The notes under the pieces were generated by a model. That model was given only the letters and a program-made list of their open reading frames with translations, was not told the DNA's origin and made no database searches. Below are positions 1 through 5,410 of a stretch of DNA of 6,813 nucleotides, piece after piece. Every line of letters begins with the position of its first letter. Position 1 is the first letter of the stretch. The stretch lies in the NCBI GenBank assembly GCA_016284115.1, contig JAEEOD010000406.1, forward strand, positions 1 through 6,813, in the 5' to 3' direction. This DNA is from Bacteroidaceae bacterium (lineage in GTDB: Bacteria; Bacteroidota; Bacteroidia; Bacteroidales; Bacteroidaceae). Position numbers and translations under genes: made by a program.

Positions 1-306
1 AAGGTCGTAAAGATGAGGCCGAATCCCATCAGAGGGCTAGACTATATCCGTGTGTCCTACGATTCAATATATGGTACTATCAAGAGCAGTTGGAAAAAAG
101 AGAATGGTATTTTTGATTGGGAAATCACTATTCCTTCTAATACCACAGCCAATGTTTTTGTGCCTTGTGGCTCAGAGGAGATGGATAAAGGCCTGAAGAT
201 CAAAATACAGAATATGGGTACACGCTTTCTCGGTCAACAAGGTCAGTTTGCTGTATTCTCCTTCCCTTCTGGTACCTACCATATCATAGTCCCGTGGGAA
301 GAGTAA
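1..306 (+). CDS. Alpha-L-rhamnosidase-like (GH78) protein, C-terminal fragment
   Basis: The reading frame is open from the first base (AAG) to TAA at 304-306, giving the last 101 residues of a protein that begins outside the window. The fragment reads like the C-terminal beta-sandwich domain of bacterial alpha-L-rhamnosidases. It has the order GLDYIRVSYDSIYG, then a lysine-rich strand with SSW, then IPSNTTANVFVP, and it ends in a short SGTYHIIVP strand. These match the family pattern 'gL..a..sY.s.yG.i.s.W', 'iPaNttA.VyvP' and 'sGtY.f'. The catalytic (alpha/alpha)6 barrel is missing, so activity and linkage cannot be judged. By family, such enzymes release terminal L-rhamnose from plant glycans or glycosides in the periplasm or outside the cell. 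This agrees with rhaB in the same orientation about 5 kb away. The gene is convergent with the kdsC-like gene, with only 20 bases between the two stop codons. The internal ATG at 13 is not a real start. Confidence 0.82.
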   Translation, partial: KVVKMRPNPIRGLDYIRVSYDSIYGTIKSSWKKENGIFDWEITIPSNTTANVFVPCGSEEMDKGLKIKIQNMGTRFLGQQGQFAVFSFPSGTYHIIVPWEE

Positions 307-326
307 AAAGATTTTATGAAGACGAT

Positions 327-809
327 TTATTTCCTCAGATTGTGATTGATGACAAACTCGATGAACTCACGAACAGCTCCATCGCCACCTTTGTTCGTAC
401 AGATATAGTTCGCCAAGTCTTTGACTTCCTGGCAAGCATCCGCAGGGCAACCTGTTATCCCACACTCTTTCATGCAAACGATGTCGAGTATATCATCACC
501 TATATAGGCTACATTCTCCTTTTGGCAATCATATTTCTTCATCAGGTCTTTCAGTGTGTCCAGCTTGTTATGCTTGCCCTGATAGAGTTCTGTAATGTGC
601 AGTTCCTTTGCCCTATTTTCCACAATTTTAGATATTCTACCTGTAATGATGGCTGGGATGATGTTGTGTGCTGGTAGAATCTCGTTAACCCCATATCCGT
701 CACGTATGTTGAACGACTTGAAAATTTCTCCCTCTGGCCCTATGTTTATCTTGCCGTCGGTAAGTGTGCCGTCAACATCCATAACAAAAAGTTTTATCTT
801 TTCATTCAT
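327..809 (-). CDS. kdsC: 3-deoxy-D-manno-octulosonate 8-phosphate phosphatase (KdsC-like, HAD type C0)
   Basis: The 160-residue protein has the usual KdsC length and is a capless HAD phosphatase that works as a tetramer in this family. All HAD motifs are visible. Motif I is DVDGTLTDG at 11-19 (nucleophile D11, acid/base D13), motif II is TGR at 56-58, the motif III lysine is K82 in QGKHNK, and motif IV is GDDILD at 104-109. The C-terminal GGDGAVRE (141-148) is the family's substrate-loop tail, and FNIRDGYG (33-40) is also characteristic. It should hydrolyse Kdo-8-phosphate to Kdo and phosphate in the cytoplasm. As recalled, the related KDN-9-phosphate phosphatase of B. thetaiotaomicron has TGE with a downstream lysine. 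This protein has TGR with E69 at the matching place, which favours Kdo-8-P, although the loop GCPADA (120-125) also occurs in nonulosonate phosphatases. It is the last gene of the operon, starting 13 bases after the epimerase stop. ATG at 809 is used; no Shine-Dalgarno is evident. Confidence 0.86.
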   Translation of the reverse strand: MNEKIKLFVMDVDGTLTDGKINIGPEGEIFKSFNIRDGYGVNEILPAHNIIPAIITGRISKIVENRAKELHITELYQGKHNKLDTLKDLMKKYDCQKENVAYIGDDILDIVCMKECGITGCPADACQEVKDLANYICTNKGGDGAVREFIEFVINHNLRK

Positions 810-822
810 GTCTTAATTCATT

Positions 823-1482
823 TTAATTTACTATTTCGCATTCACGCTTGATGTTATCGATAATGTCTTTGTAAGACCCTCTATGACCAAAGAGTGAAGA
901 TGTGCCAAGAACAAAACCATCGATATTCTGTTTGCTCCATCTCTTCATTCTCTCCAAAGAGCAAGCACCATCTATAATGATTTCAAAGTTGCATTTACTT
1001 TTGTAAGTCATTAGTTGCTCCAGCTTTTGATCAACATAAGGCAAGTAAATGTGACCTGCATAACCTGGCTTAACCCCCATGACGAGCACGTTGTCAACAA
1101 GATTATAAAGTTCTTTCAAACTATCAATTGTCGCTTCTGGATTGATAACAATACCAGGTCTTAAACCATACTCCCTGATTTTTTCAATTACCTTTTTAGG
1201 ATGTTTATCAGAATCGGGATGGAAATATATGATATCTACGCCTGCATCGGCAAACATTTTGATGTATTTTCCTGGTCTGAAAACCATCATGTGAAGTTCG
1301 GTCACAAGCGATGTGTTTCTGCAAACCGACTTCACATCACCCAGTCCCAATGCAAAGTTAGGTACATATTGGCCGTCCATAAGGTCTAAGTGCAAGCGGG
1401 TAGCGCCTGCAGCTTCAAGGCTCAATGCCTCCTCTTTGAGGTTGTCGAAATTGGCGCACATTAAAGATGGTGAGTAAATCAT
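823..1482 (-). CDS. Ribulose-phosphate / allulose-6-phosphate 3-epimerase family protein
   Basis: This 219-residue TIM barrel belongs to the ribulose-phosphate 3-epimerase family and has the full family length. The metal and catalytic residues are all present: H31 and D33 in HLDLMDG, M35, H64 in ELHMMV, and D171 in IIDGA. D33 and D171 would be the acid/base pair. HPD at 88-90 and INPEAT at 113-118 are also family motifs. Several segments resemble D-allulose-6-phosphate 3-epimerase (AlsE) more than housekeeping Rpe. These are SPSLMC (4-9), PGYAG (139-143) where Rpe has PGFGG, DGACS (171-175) where Rpe has DGG, and GTSSLFGH (193-200). The reaction is therefore inversion at C3 of a ketose phosphate, either xylulose-5-P/ribulose-5-P or allulose-6-P/fructose-6-P. 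The gene is three bases downstream of the isomerase-like gene and 13 bases upstream of kdsC, so it is translated from the same mRNA. It probably serves the kdsA/kdsC pathway and is unlikely to be the cell's main Rpe. The substrate is not settled by sequence. Confidence 0.82.
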   Translation of the reverse strand: MIYSPSLMCANFDNLKEEALSLEAAGATRLHLDLMDGQYVPNFALGLGDVKSVCRNTSLVTELHMMVFRPGKYIKMFADAGVDIIYFHPDSDKHPKKVIEKIREYGLRPGIVINPEATIDSLKELYNLVDNVLVMGVKPGYAGHIYLPYVDQKLEQLMTYKSKCNFEIIIDGACSLERMKRWSKQNIDGFVLGTSSLFGHRGSYKDIIDNIKRECEIVN

Positions 1483-1485
1483 ATG

Positions 1486-2382
1486 TTATCCCTCCAGCAT
1501 TTTTGAAACAAAAGACAGTTCTATCTGATGTGTATTCAGTTCCTCACCTGGCCACAGTATGATTGTTGAGCCTGGGGGCACTTGCATACCTTCAGCGTTG
1601 AGTGTTCCTATCACTGTAGTGAAGCACTCAAGCGTGTTGCTTTTGTTTATATATTGTTCAATGCCTTTTATTAACTTTGTACTATATGTCATTTCCTTGA
1701 TTTCTTCTTGTTTATAAGTCTTGACCACGGATTTCAATCTGATATTTAAAGAGCTGGTTGCTTTGGCAACATGCAGTTCGCGCTTGTTACCTTGTGCATC
1801 CACTCTATCGTAGTCATAGAAGCGATAGGTATAATCAGAACCTTCCTCTATCTCATAAACCAGACTCCCAGCAGTAATGGCATGTAGGGTTCCTGGCTCC
1901 ACATATACATAATCACCCTTCTTAACAGAAAGTGTGTCTGCCATTTCCATAAATTGACCTCTTTGAATCATTAGTTGCTCTTCTTCCTCATCGAGACAGG
2001 TACATCCGTTAATGATGATGCCAGATAGAGGTGCTTCGATAAAATACCACGATTCTCTTTTCCCTCTTGCATTGTGCTCTAATTCGTTTGCCATCTTATC
2101 ATTGGGGTGAACCTGTATGCTTAAGTTCTCATGCGCTTCTGTCAATGCTAGGGTCAAAGGGAAATACTCATAGTGAGAGAGGTGGAAGTCTTCCTTAAAA
2201 AGAGGGAATATATTATTTAAGCACTGGCCCTTCCATTTGCCGTTGAGAATCTCGTTAGATACTCCTTTGCGACAATACAAAGAGTACAGGTGACCAATTG
2301 AGTCACCTTCCACTCCTGTGTATTGGCTAATCTTGGAGCCACCCCAGATAGTATTATGAATGATTCGCTTTAGTATCAACAT
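1486..2382 (-). CDS. Phosphomannose-isomerase-fold sugar-phosphate isomerase, divergent paralog
   Basis: The 298-residue cupin protein belongs to the short type I phosphomannose isomerase group (B. subtilis ManA is about 315 residues). The Zn site is intact: Q90 and H92 in IQVHPND, E110 in GKRESWY (with K108), and H167 in PGTLHAI. The YRFYDYDR block (186-193) and RELH are also conserved, as is the N-terminal IWGG (12-15). Two substrate-side segments are not typical. Where ManA has GE-S/C-W followed by HPNG-like residues, this protein has GHLYSLYCRKG (30-40). Where ManA has the lysine-containing K-I-[IL]-D-A segment, this one has LALTEA (78-83). It is an aldose/ketose phosphate isomerase by fold, but the partner genes suggest a substrate other than fructose-6-P. 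An attractive candidate is ribulose-5-P to arabinose-5-P, feeding KdsA; this is inference. It lies seven bases after kdsA and three before the epimerase. Ordinary ManA, supplying mannose-6-P, remains the simplest alternative. Confidence 0.8.
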   Translation of the reverse strand: MLILKRIIHNTIWGGSKISQYTGVEGDSIGHLYSLYCRKGVSNEILNGKWKGQCLNNIFPLFKEDFHLSHYEYFPLTLALTEAHENLSIQVHPNDKMANELEHNARGKRESWYFIEAPLSGIIINGCTCLDEEEEQLMIQRGQFMEMADTLSVKKGDYVYVEPGTLHAITAGSLVYEIEEGSDYTYRFYDYDRVDAQGNKRELHVAKATSSLNIRLKSVVKTYKQEEIKEMTYSTKLIKGIEQYINKSNTLECFTTVIGTLNAEGMQVPPGSTIILWPGEELNTHQIELSFVSKMLEG

Positions 2383-2389
2383 AGCCCAC

Positions 2390-3181
2390 TCATTCTAATG
2401 TAACTTCCCTAATGCGCATGATTTGACGCAATAATCGCTCTGTTGCGTCAAGTCGCAACATACAACTACCATCGCATAAAGCCACTGATGGGTCATTATG
2501 TACCTCCATAAAAATACCTGAAAGAACACCAGTAGCTACTGCTGCTTTTGCCAAATAAGGAACATATTCGCTTTTGCCGCTATTGCCATAGTTAAAGCCA
2601 CCACCACTGATTTGAACGCTATGAGTAGCATCAAAAATCACGGGATGTCCTAATTTAGCTAACCTAATCAAGCCAGTCATATCGACAACTAGGGTATTAT
2701 AGCCAAAGCAATTGCCTCTTTCACATAACATGAAGTTCTGGCAACCAAAAAAATCCATTTTGCTCACTACGTTGTTCATTTCTTCAGGACTGGAAAATTG
2801 TCCTTTCTTGATATTTACGATTTTACCAGTTTCGGCAGCAGCTTGAAGCAAATCTGTCTGACGGCATAAGAAAGCTGGAATCTGAATCATATCGGCTACT
2901 TCAGCCACTGGTTTTGCCTGATAAGGCTCATGTATATCGGTATCTATCTTAACTCCAATCTCGGTTTTAGCTTTTTCAAGAATACGCAAACCTTCTTCAA
3001 GTCCCGGTCCCCTGTAATTGGTTGCTTTAGTTCGATTTGCTTTATCCCAAGAAGCTTTAAAATAAAAGTCAACGTCAAATTTATCAGCAATATTGCGCAA
3101 TGCTTCTGCTATAAATAAGACATTGTCCTGAGATTCTATAACGCAAGGTCCGGCTATCCAGATAAATTTGTTCTCAATCAT
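2390..3181 (-). CDS. kdsA: 3-deoxy-8-phosphooctulonate synthase (KdsA), metal-dependent class
   Basis: KdsA condenses D-arabinose 5-phosphate with PEP to give Kdo-8-phosphate in the cytoplasm. The 263-residue barrel carries the family signatures in order: GPC (11-13), KASWDKANRTK (42-52), YRGPGLEEG (56-64), DIHEP (82-86), RQTD (107-110), NIKKGQF (123-129), DATH (184-187), EVHNDP (226-231) and CDG (236-238). The metal ligands of the Aquifex-type enzyme are all present: C13, H187, E226, D237. E. coli KdsA has Asn at the first position, so this is the metal-requiring class. No C-terminal SAF domain is present, which separates it from sialic acid/KDN synthases (NeuB). The frame continues upstream to a TTG at 3202, but that codon lies inside the promoter -7 box. 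ATG at 3181 fits both the promoter and the usual distance to the GPC motif. It is the first gene of the four-gene operon. The preferred aldose substrate is inferred from the family. Confidence 0.9.
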   Translation of the reverse strand: MIENKFIWIAGPCVIESQDNVLFIAEALRNIADKFDVDFYFKASWDKANRTKATNYRGPGLEEGLRILEKAKTEIGVKIDTDIHEPYQAKPVAEVADMIQIPAFLCRQTDLLQAAAETGKIVNIKKGQFSSPEEMNNVVSKMDFFGCQNFMLCERGNCFGYNTLVVDMTGLIRLAKLGHPVIFDATHSVQISGGGFNYGNSGKSEYVPYLAKAAVATGVLSGIFMEVHNDPSVALCDGSCMLRLDATERLLRQIMRIREVTLE

Positions 3182-3199
3182 ATAATCTACATTATTACG

Positions 3200-3230
3200 C
3201 AAAGGTAAGGAAAGTCATGAGAATAGCAAA
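3200..3230 (-). promoter_or_regulatory. Bacteroidetes-type promoter of the kdsA operon
   Basis: Read on the minus strand, a TTTG -33 box (plus-strand 3227-3230) is followed after exactly 19 bases by TACCTTTG (3200-3207). This is a perfect fit to the TTTG/TAnnTTTG pattern of the Bacteroidetes primary sigma factor. Transcription would begin around 3190-3195, giving a leader of about 10-15 bases before the ATG at 3181. This placement rules out the longer TTG start at 3202. Confidence 0.75.
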
Positions 3231-3242
3231 ATAAGCTTGTTA

Positions 3243-3254
3243 TTTTTTTTTTTT
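3243..3254 (-). promoter_or_regulatory. A12 tract upstream of the kdsA promoter (UP-element-like)
   Basis: There are twelve uninterrupted T on the plus strand, meaning A12 on the strand of the kdsA operon. The tract ends 12 bases upstream of the -33 box. A-tracts in this position commonly act as UP elements or bend DNA. A homopolymer this long is also prone to length change during replication. Function is inferred from position only. Confidence 0.4.
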
Positions 3255-3304
3255 GACAAAATGAGAACAATTATTCAAAAGATATTATCACTGCTCTGTT
3301 ATAT

Positions 3305-5281
3305 TTATGGTGACCACGTCAGGTTGTTGTCTTTCATCCTCGTTATATATTGCTGGATAATGGCCTCCATCTGTTGTTGCATAAAAGGTACTTGGAAGAA
3401 CTGACTTTTCTTGTCAAGCAGATTGCTCTTCAAAGAGAAGTCTTTTTTATATTCATAAATCCCGATAAGTTGATTGCCACTATATTCAATCATTAGATCA
3501 TCAAGATAATACATCGAGTTTCCATTCCTGTCATTAAAAACATAATTTACATAGTTTTCACTTTCGTCAAATACGTCTTTCCCAAAAGAAAAGAAAGGCT
3601 TCTGGTAGTTGAGCAAGCCCAGCAGCGTTGGTGTGATGTCAGTTTGTTGTATGAGTCGAGTCGTATCGTACTTTACTGGTAGCTGCCCACCAGGGGTGTA
3701 AAAGAAAATAGGAATTAGAAAACGTCCCATTTCGTTGTTGTAATCATCACGATAACTAACGCCACAATGGTCGGCAGTAAAAACAAATATGGTGTTGTTG
3801 AACCATGATTTGTCTTTCACCTGCTCGAAGTATTGCTGAATAGAATAATCAGCGTAACTGATGGATTTATGCATAGGGATATCACCACGGGTAAACGTAC
3901 CCTTATGCTCCTCAGGAATTGTGAACGGCTCATGACTTGATGCCGTGAATACTGTCAAGAAGAATGGTTGCCCCTCATTGGCTATTCTGTCGCTTTCCCT
4001 TGCAAAATATTGCAAATAGGGTTCATCGAAAATGGCCCAGGTGCCATCAAAATCCTCCTTATGCTCGTATTCGTCCATACCGTAATATGTCTCAAAGCCT
4101 ATAGAGTTGGTGAAACTCTTAAAGCCTAAGGTCGTATTGGGCGCTCCGTGGAAAAATGCTGTAGTATATCCCTCTTCTTTTAACATCGCTGGCAATCCTT
4201 GCAACGCATTGTTGGAATATATAAAATAGCAAAATGGGTCAAAATAGCGAGGAATACCTGCGAAGGAAGCAGGCATACAATCTACAGAACGCATACCGTT
4301 GGCAAATCCGTATTCAAAACTATAGCTCTGACTAAGTAATGAATCTAGGAACGGGGTGTATCCTTGATAATTGCCTCCATCCTTATCCTTGTTGAAGAAT
4401 CCCGTGTATTCCATAGAGAAACTCTCCATTAGAAATACCACTACATTCATACGATTCATCTCCCCTCCTTTGGGATGTATGTTCCTGATAGGATTGAAGA
4501 TGCTGTCCAACTCTTCTTTCGCAAAGAATCCAGGGTCTTTATAACCAGTTTTGTGAGCTGTGGTAATCAATGTAAAAGGAGTGTTCAATACGATAGCTGC
4601 TTCAAGAGGCTTCTTGCAGTAAAGTTCAGCAGAATCTTGACGCAATGGGTGCATCTTTAATTTCAAACCACCACGTGCTCCACCAGCCACCAGGATACCA
4701 GCTATGAGAAATACAATGGTATGTATTGTATAATACACCTTATTAGTCGGATAAGTGGATTTGGGCCTGTCTTGCTTTATGGGATTATAATACAACAAAG
4801 CAATAATGGCAATCATTGCTATGCCGAACACCCATACAAGCCAGTAGTTGGTGATGCTGTTCAGGAAAATAGTATCAAGATTGCTTTCACCGCCGAACTC
4901 TGAGAAAATGGTGAAGGTAGTTCTTCTGCCACCAAATTCAAAATACACGATGTCGGCAGAGTTTGCTGCAATGCCTATGGCGTTGATAACGATGAAAAGT
5001 ATTTTGACGATTCGTTGATACCACACCGTATCTCGGATTTTGATAGGTAGGAATTGCATCATGATGCAAAGCATGTTCAGGTAACACAAGGCACTGATGT
5101 CGAAACGCAATCCCCCTAAGCATATTGTCATCATGTCATGGAAGGTAACATCAGGAAAACTGCTCTTGTTCATATAGAAGAAAACCCACCTTGAGAGCAT
5201 GTATATAGCCATCAATAGCAGGAAATTAACAGCCATCACAAAGCCTGGCTGTTTTCTTATCGTTTCAATCCATCTTTTCAT
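3305..5281 (-). CDS. LTA-synthase-family membrane phosphotransferase (sulfatase/alkaline phosphatase fold)
   Basis: This 658-residue integral membrane enzyme has five hydrophobic helices at roughly 15-36, 60-80, 92-112, 146-165 and 185-203, then a large domain, expected to be periplasmic, from about 275 to 600. That is the LtaS/OpgB architecture. The metal and catalytic residues can be placed by comparison with S. aureus LtaS. E286 in LMESFS matches E255, S332 in NGMRSVDCMP matches nucleophile T300, H450 in ASSHEPF matches H416, and D504/H505 in FTADHCGVS match D475/H476. The predicted nucleophile is thus serine instead of threonine. By family it transfers a phosphoglycerol or phosphoethanolamine head group from a phospholipid to a surface acceptor; a true lipoteichoic acid is not expected in a Gram-negative cell. 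Acceptor and donor are unknown. ATG at 5281 gives MKRW with a basic N-terminus before helix 1. The stop lies 123 bases from the kdsA start on the same strand, with no clear terminator, so readthrough is possible. Confidence 0.85.
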   Translation of the reverse strand: MKRWIETIRKQPGFVMAVNFLLLMAIYMLSRWVFFYMNKSSFPDVTFHDMMTICLGGLRFDISALCYLNMLCIMMQFLPIKIRDTVWYQRIVKILFIVINAIGIAANSADIVYFEFGGRRTTFTIFSEFGGESNLDTIFLNSITNYWLVWVFGIAMIAIIALLYYNPIKQDRPKSTYPTNKVYYTIHTIVFLIAGILVAGGARGGLKLKMHPLRQDSAELYCKKPLEAAIVLNTPFTLITTAHKTGYKDPGFFAKEELDSIFNPIRNIHPKGGEMNRMNVVVFLMESFSMEYTGFFNKDKDGGNYQGYTPFLDSLLSQSYSFEYGFANGMRSVDCMPASFAGIPRYFDPFCYFIYSNNALQGLPAMLKEEGYTTAFFHGAPNTTLGFKSFTNSIGFETYYGMDEYEHKEDFDGTWAIFDEPYLQYFARESDRIANEGQPFFLTVFTASSHEPFTIPEEHKGTFTRGDIPMHKSISYADYSIQQYFEQVKDKSWFNNTIFVFTADHCGVSYRDDYNNEMGRFLIPIFFYTPGGQLPVKYDTTRLIQQTDITPTLLGLLNYQKPFFSFGKDVFDESENYVNYVFNDRNGNSMYYLDDLMIEYSGNQLIGIYEYKKDFSLKSNLLDKKSQFFQVPFMQQQMEAIIQQYITRMKDNNLTWSP

Positions 5282-5299
5282 CCGAACTTATTTTTGTGG

Positions 5300-5307
5300 C
5301 AAAATTA
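5300..5307 (-). promoter_or_regulatory. Probable -7 box of the LTA-synthase-like gene
   Basis: The minus strand reads TAATTTTG, a perfect TAnnTTTG box, ending 18 bases before the ATG at 5281. No good TTTG lies 19-21 bases upstream; the nearest candidate, TCTG, is at 22 bases. The promoter is therefore probably weak or regulated. A nearby TTGACA resembles an E. coli -35 box but is not spaced or used that way in Bacteroidetes. Confidence 0.5.
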
Positions 5308-5350
5308 CAATATTTTTGTCAATATGGGACAGATTTAGCGTAATATTTTC

Positions 5351-5381
5351 ATTGGCTAACCGATATTTATTCTTATATTTG
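5351..5381 (+). promoter_or_regulatory. Bacteroidetes-type promoter of rhaB
   Basis: ATTG at 5351-5354 (TTG core of the -33 box) is followed after 19 bases by TATATTTG at 5374-5381, a perfect TAnnTTTG box. Transcription should start near 5386-5390, leaving about 20-25 bases of leader before the ATG at 5411. It is divergent from the LTA-synthase-like gene within a 129-base intergenic region. Confidence 0.68.
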
Positions 5382-5384
5382 CCA

Positions 5385-5398
5385 AACAATAAATTGTT
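5385..5398. promoter_or_regulatory. Inverted repeat AACAAT-AA-ATTGTT over the rhaB start site (possible operator)
   Basis: A perfect 6-2-6 palindrome begins four bases after the rhaB -7 box and would cover the predicted transcription start. Such a position suits a repressor operator. It is AT-rich and only 14 bases long, so chance is a real alternative. AraC-type rhamnose activators normally bind direct repeats upstream of -33, which this is not. Confidence 0.35.
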
Positions 5399-5410
5399 AC
5401 AGATTATACC

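Noticed and set aside
307..326. Bidirectional terminator between the convergent rhamnosidase-like and kdsC-like genes
   Set aside because: The 20-base gap has no inverted repeat, and none stands out in the adjoining gene ends.
294..816. Plus-strand open frames over the kdsC-like gene
   Set aside because: They are antisense to a gene with every HAD motif, show no recognisable family, and have no promoter of their own.
2390..3181. KDN/sialic-acid-9-phosphate synthase (NeuB type) as identity of the KdsA-like protein
   Set aside because: The protein has KdsA-specific motifs and lacks the C-terminal SAF domain of NeuB enzymes.
3189..3194. ATG-TAG start-stop pair in the kdsA leader
   Set aside because: A two-codon minimal ORF in a leader of about a dozen bases is easily due to chance and may even lie at the transcript end.
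3228..3254. AAAATAA-GCTTG-TTATTTT hairpin followed by T12, terminator-like on the plus strand
   Set aside because: The stem is all A/T, no plus-strand gene ends upstream of it, and it overlaps the minus-strand kdsA promoter, so it is better explained as AT-rich promoter DNA.
3305..5281. True sulfatase
   Set aside because: There is no C/S-x-P-x-R formylglycine motif; the five-helix membrane region and LtaS-like metal ligands fit a phospho-head-group transferase.
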